From Paenibacillaceae bacterium UBA6304 (GTDB lineage: Bacteria; Bacillota; Bacilli; Paenibacillales; Paenibacillaceae): DNA of 6,484 nt. The DNA lies in contig DJTQ01000352.1 of NCBI GenBank assembly GCA_002439285.1, forward strand, positions 1 to 6,484, given 5' to 3'. A program made the translations under genes and the position numbers. Under the pieces are notes generated by a model. It saw nothing but the letters and a program-made list of their open reading frames with translations. It did not search any database and was not told the DNA's origin. Below are positions 4,896-6,484 of the stretch, one piece after another (position 1 is the first letter of the stretch; each line of letters begins with the position of its first letter).

Positions 4896-5933
4896 ATGAG
4901 ATTTATTAGCGTTGAGGATATCGAACCGGGACAACTTTTGGGCAAAACAGTATATTCCGCTAACGGGACTGTGCTCCTGTCGGCGGGCATTCAGCTGACG
5001 GTCTATATGATCAACACGCTGAAACGGATCGGTGTTACGATGCTTTACATCAAGGATCCCGACTATGAGGATATCGAGATAGAAGATGTATTGAGCGAAT
5101 CGACGAAACAGGCGGTATTCCGCGAGATGAGCGAGACGCTGGAAGCGGTCCGGTCGGGCAAGGATTGGAATCCCCGCAAAATCAGCGCATCCGTCGATCA
5201 TCTGCTGCAAGATGTCCTGGGTCACAAAGAGATCATGGTCCAGCTCACGGAGATTCGTACGGCCGACAACGCGGCGTATCTGCATGCCGTCAATGTATGC
5301 CTCTTATCCTCGATGATTGGGCTTAATTTGGGGCTGAATTTCGGCCAATTGAAGGATCTGGCTATCGGAGCGCTTCTTCATGATATCGGCAAAGGGAGTA
5401 CGTTGCCGGACAATGCCGATTCGGAGGATATGAAGCATCACCACACCTGGCGGGGATTTGAAATCCTCAAACACAAACGGGAATTTAATCTGCTCATCGC
5501 GCATACGGCTTTTCAGCATCATGAACGCTTGAACGGGACAGGCTTACCGCGAGGGCTGAGTGGGGATGAGATACATCTTTTCCCCAAAATCGTAGCGGCG
5601 GCCAATATGTATGATAATCTCATTGGCGGTGGAGGGAGCGATGGACAGCGCCCACTACTGCCTCACGAAGCGTGCGAGCGATTGATGGCTTGCTCCGAAC
5701 AAGTGCTGGACCGGGACGTACTGGTGGAGTTTACCCGTATCGTTTCCGTGTATCCTAACGGCACGGCAGTCCGGTTATCGACCAAAGAGACGGGCGTTGT
5801 AGTCCGCCAGCACCGCGGTTTGCCCGGGCGCCCGGCCGTTCGTGTCGTTCGAGGCTCGGGCGAAGACATGGAAGTTAAAGAAGTGGATTTAGCGGCGGAA
5901 ACGACGGTATTTATCGAAGCCGTTCTGGCTTGA
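4896..5933 (+). CDS. HD-GYP domain protein (c-di-GMP phosphodiesterase-like, altered signature)
   Basis: HD-GYP proteins usually hydrolyse cyclic di-GMP. Residues 1-60 form the small N-terminal domain often found before HD-GYP in Bacillota (PGQLLGKTVYSANGTVLLSAG ... LKRIGVTMLYI). The HD-GYP core spans about 105-275: His130, the His162-Asp163 pair in LLHDIGKG, His183, and His208-His209 in HHERLNGTGLPRGL. The GYP signature reads GLP and the preceding D is N213. The usual metal-binding Asp of VADxYDAL is Asn237 (AANMYDNL). Activity may therefore be changed or lost. A C-terminal extension (YPNGTAVRLSTKETGVVV) is common in the family. The start ATG follows GGGGG at 4885-4889 and lies 11 nt after queG. 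No membrane segment or sensor domain is seen. Confidence 0.93.
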   Translation: MRFISVEDIEPGQLLGKTVYSANGTVLLSAGIQLTVYMINTLKRIGVTMLYIKDPDYEDIEIEDVLSESTKQAVFREMSETLEAVRSGKDWNPRKISASVDHLLQDVLGHKEIMVQLTEIRTADNAAYLHAVNVCLLSSMIGLNLGLNFGQLKDLAIGALLHDIGKGSTLPDNADSEDMKHHHTWRGFEILKHKREFNLLIAHTAFQHHERLNGTGLPRGLSGDEIHLFPKIVAAANMYDNLIGGGGSDGQRPLLPHEACERLMACSEQVLDRDVLVEFTRIVSVYPNGTAVRLSTKETGVVVRQHRGLPGRPAVRVVRGSGEDMEVKEVDLAAETTVFIEAVLA

Positions 5934-5958
5934 ATCGCATTAGCTTGAATGCTATGAT
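5930..5958 (+). promoter_or_regulatory. Sigma-A promoter with extended -10, upstream of the YneF-like gene
   Basis: TTGAAT (5930-5935) and TATGAT (5953-5958) are separated by exactly 17 bp, and a TGC directly before the -10 makes it an extended -10 element. The -35 overlaps the HD-GYP stop codon (5931-5933). Transcription would start near 5965, leaving a leader of about 110 nt before the ATG at 6076. Confidence 0.65.
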
Positions 5959-5974
5959 ATGTGAGTGCGTAAGC

Positions 5975-6022
5975 TGTAAACAGTAGGTTGCAAACTGTAG
6001 GCACCAAACTGCAAACTGCTAG
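5975..6022. repeat. Imperfect 14-bp tandem repeat in the leader of the YneF-like gene
   Basis: TGTAAACAGTAGG (5975-5987) and TGCAAACTGTAGG (5989-6001) agree at 11 of 13 bases, 14 bp apart. ACCAAACTG follows at 6003-6011, again in 14-bp register, and TGCAAACTG at 6010-6018, half a period later. The shared core is CAAACTG. It lies inside the predicted 5' leader, between the promoter and the ribosome binding site. Confidence 0.6.
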
Positions 6023-6075
6023 CTGTATGGCTCTGCGCCAGAGATTGAGATTTTTATACAGGGGTGGCTTAAGTA

Positions 6076-6312
6076 ATGGATATCGTAATTCCTATTATTA
6101 CGTTAATCGTCGGTCTGGTCGGCGGCTTTATCATCGGCGTCTTTTATTTGCGCAGACAGATGACGAAAATGCAAAACGATCCGCAAATGCTGCAAAAGAT
6201 GGCCAAGCAAATGGGGTATAATTTAAATGGCAAGCAAATGCAGCAAGCTCAGAAAATGATGAAAAACAAGGGTCAAATGCCTCCTGTAGGAGGAAATCGT
6301 AAGAAGAAATAA
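6076..6312 (+). CDS. YneF-like small membrane protein (UPF0154 family)
   Basis: The 78-aa protein has one N-terminal transmembrane helix (about residues 4-24, IPIITLIVGLVGGFIIGVFYL). A basic, methionine- and glutamine-rich cytoplasmic part follows: LRRQMTKMQNDPQMLQKMAKQMGYN, then KQMQQAQKMMKN. It ends in NRKKK. The helix followed by xNPxxxxxMLxxMxxQMG and QKxxxxMMKxM is the pattern of the UPF0154/YneF family of Bacillota. The function is not established, so I give no symbol. The C-terminal tail (KGQMPPVGGNRKKK) is somewhat longer than in B. subtilis YneF. The ribosome binding site is probably GGGGTGG at 6061-6067. The gene has its own promoter at 5930-5958. folE starts 48 nt downstream without a terminator between, so the two may be cotranscribed. 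Confidence 0.88.
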   Translation: MDIVIPIITLIVGLVGGFIIGVFYLRRQMTKMQNDPQMLQKMAKQMGYNLNGKQMQQAQKMMKNKGQMPPVGGNRKKK

Positions 6313-6313
6313 G

Positions 6314-6330
6314 CCGCTTTATGAAGGCGG
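6314..6330. repeat. Short hairpin between the YneF-like gene and folE
   Basis: CCGCTTT (6314-6320) pairs with AAGGCGG (6324-6330) across a 3-nt loop, with one T-G wobble. No T run follows, so read-through into folE is expected. It may instead stabilise or mark processing of the mRNA. Confidence 0.4.
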
Positions 6331-6360
6331 TTGATGGTAAGGAAAGGAGGAGGCGCTAAA

Positions 6361-6484
6361 ATGGCTGGAGTAAAAGATTACGTCAACACCCGCGTGGAAG
6401 ACAATCGGGAGCAGATCGAGCATCATGTGCGTGAAATTCTTAAGTTGATAGGGGAAGACGTGGAGCGCGAGGGACTGCTCGAAA
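6361..6484 (+). CDS. folE: GTP cyclohydrolase I, N-terminal part, cut by window end
   Basis: FolE converts GTP to 7,8-dihydroneopterin triphosphate, the first step of folate synthesis and also the first step towards queuosine. Only 41 residues are visible. They begin MAGVKDYVNTRVEDNREQI, and the segment VREILKLIGEDVEREGLLE matches the family's conserved opening (xxILxxIGEDPxREGLLxTPxRV). The Zn-binding and catalytic residues lie beyond the window. The start ATG has a strong AAAGGAGGAGG ribosome binding site at 6343-6353, 7 nt upstream. It is on the same strand as the YneF-like gene and close behind it. The identification rests on a short but distinctive segment. Confidence 0.87.
   Translation, partial: MAGVKDYVNTRVEDNREQIEHHVREILKLIGEDVEREGLLE

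Noticed and set aside
6031..6043. CTCTG-CGC-CAGAG hairpin as a terminator in the YneF-like leader
   Set aside because: The stem is only 5 bp and the T run begins about 8 nt after it, so it is unlikely to stop transcription.
5988..6221. 77-aa frame overlapping the YneF-like gene
   Set aside because: It has no ribosome binding site, runs through the leader repeats and is a frame-shifted shadow of the 6076-6312 gene.
1..6484. CRISPR array, insertion sequence, prophage or defence system
   Set aside because: There are no regular spaced repeats, transposase or integrase frames or terminal inverted repeats; the genes are housekeeping genes in ordinary spacing.

Overview
The window looks like chromosomal DNA from a spore-forming Bacillota of the Paenibacillus type (Paenibacillaceae). 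This is inferred from the protein set, namely a UPF0154/YneF-like membrane protein, a QueG close to the Bacillus form, a Bacillus-style type I signal peptidase and HD-GYP architecture. Strong AGGAGG-type ribosome binding sites, CcpA-like cre sites and a moderate-to-high GC content in the genes with AT-rich intergenic DNA point the same way. No mobile element, CRISPR array, tRNA or rRNA is visible.

Layout: (1) 1-1097 (+) is the adenine glycosylase MutY, cut at its 5' end by the window edge and closed by a strong hairpin terminator that can also serve the opposing gene. (2) 1182-1394 (-) is a small, unrecognised, very hydrophilic protein with an excellent ribosome binding site. Directly upstream of it on the same strand (1429-1653) lies the decayed N-terminal part of a Mn/Fe superoxide dismutase gene. 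(3) 1654-1968 is an AT-rich intergenic region holding two abutting cre-like operators, five copies of an ATGTAAA box, a perfect 8-bp inverted repeat and a possible leader peptide. (4) 1969-2412 (+) is a GNAT acetyltransferase with its own terminator. (5) 2580-5933 (+) is a tightly spaced gene group: signal peptidase I (lepB), RNase HI (rnhA), epoxyqueuosine reductase (queG) and an HD-GYP protein. (6) A good extended -10 promoter overlaps the HD-GYP stop codon and leads through a repeat-bearing leader to a YneF-like small membrane protein (6076-6312). GTP cyclohydrolase I (folE) follows from 6361 and runs off the window.

Most genes are housekeeping: DNA repair (MutY), RNA:DNA hybrid removal (RNase HI), protein export (LepB) and tRNA modification (QueG). 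QueG makes the last step of queuosine synthesis, while FolE makes the first committed step shared by folate and queuosine, so the two ends of that pathway lie about 1.5 kb apart. I found no convincing undescribed multi-gene system. The parts most worth a second look are the dead sod fragment with its adjoining small gene, the dense regulatory region before the GNAT gene, the HD-GYP protein with altered signature residues, and the 14-bp repeats before the YneF-like gene.
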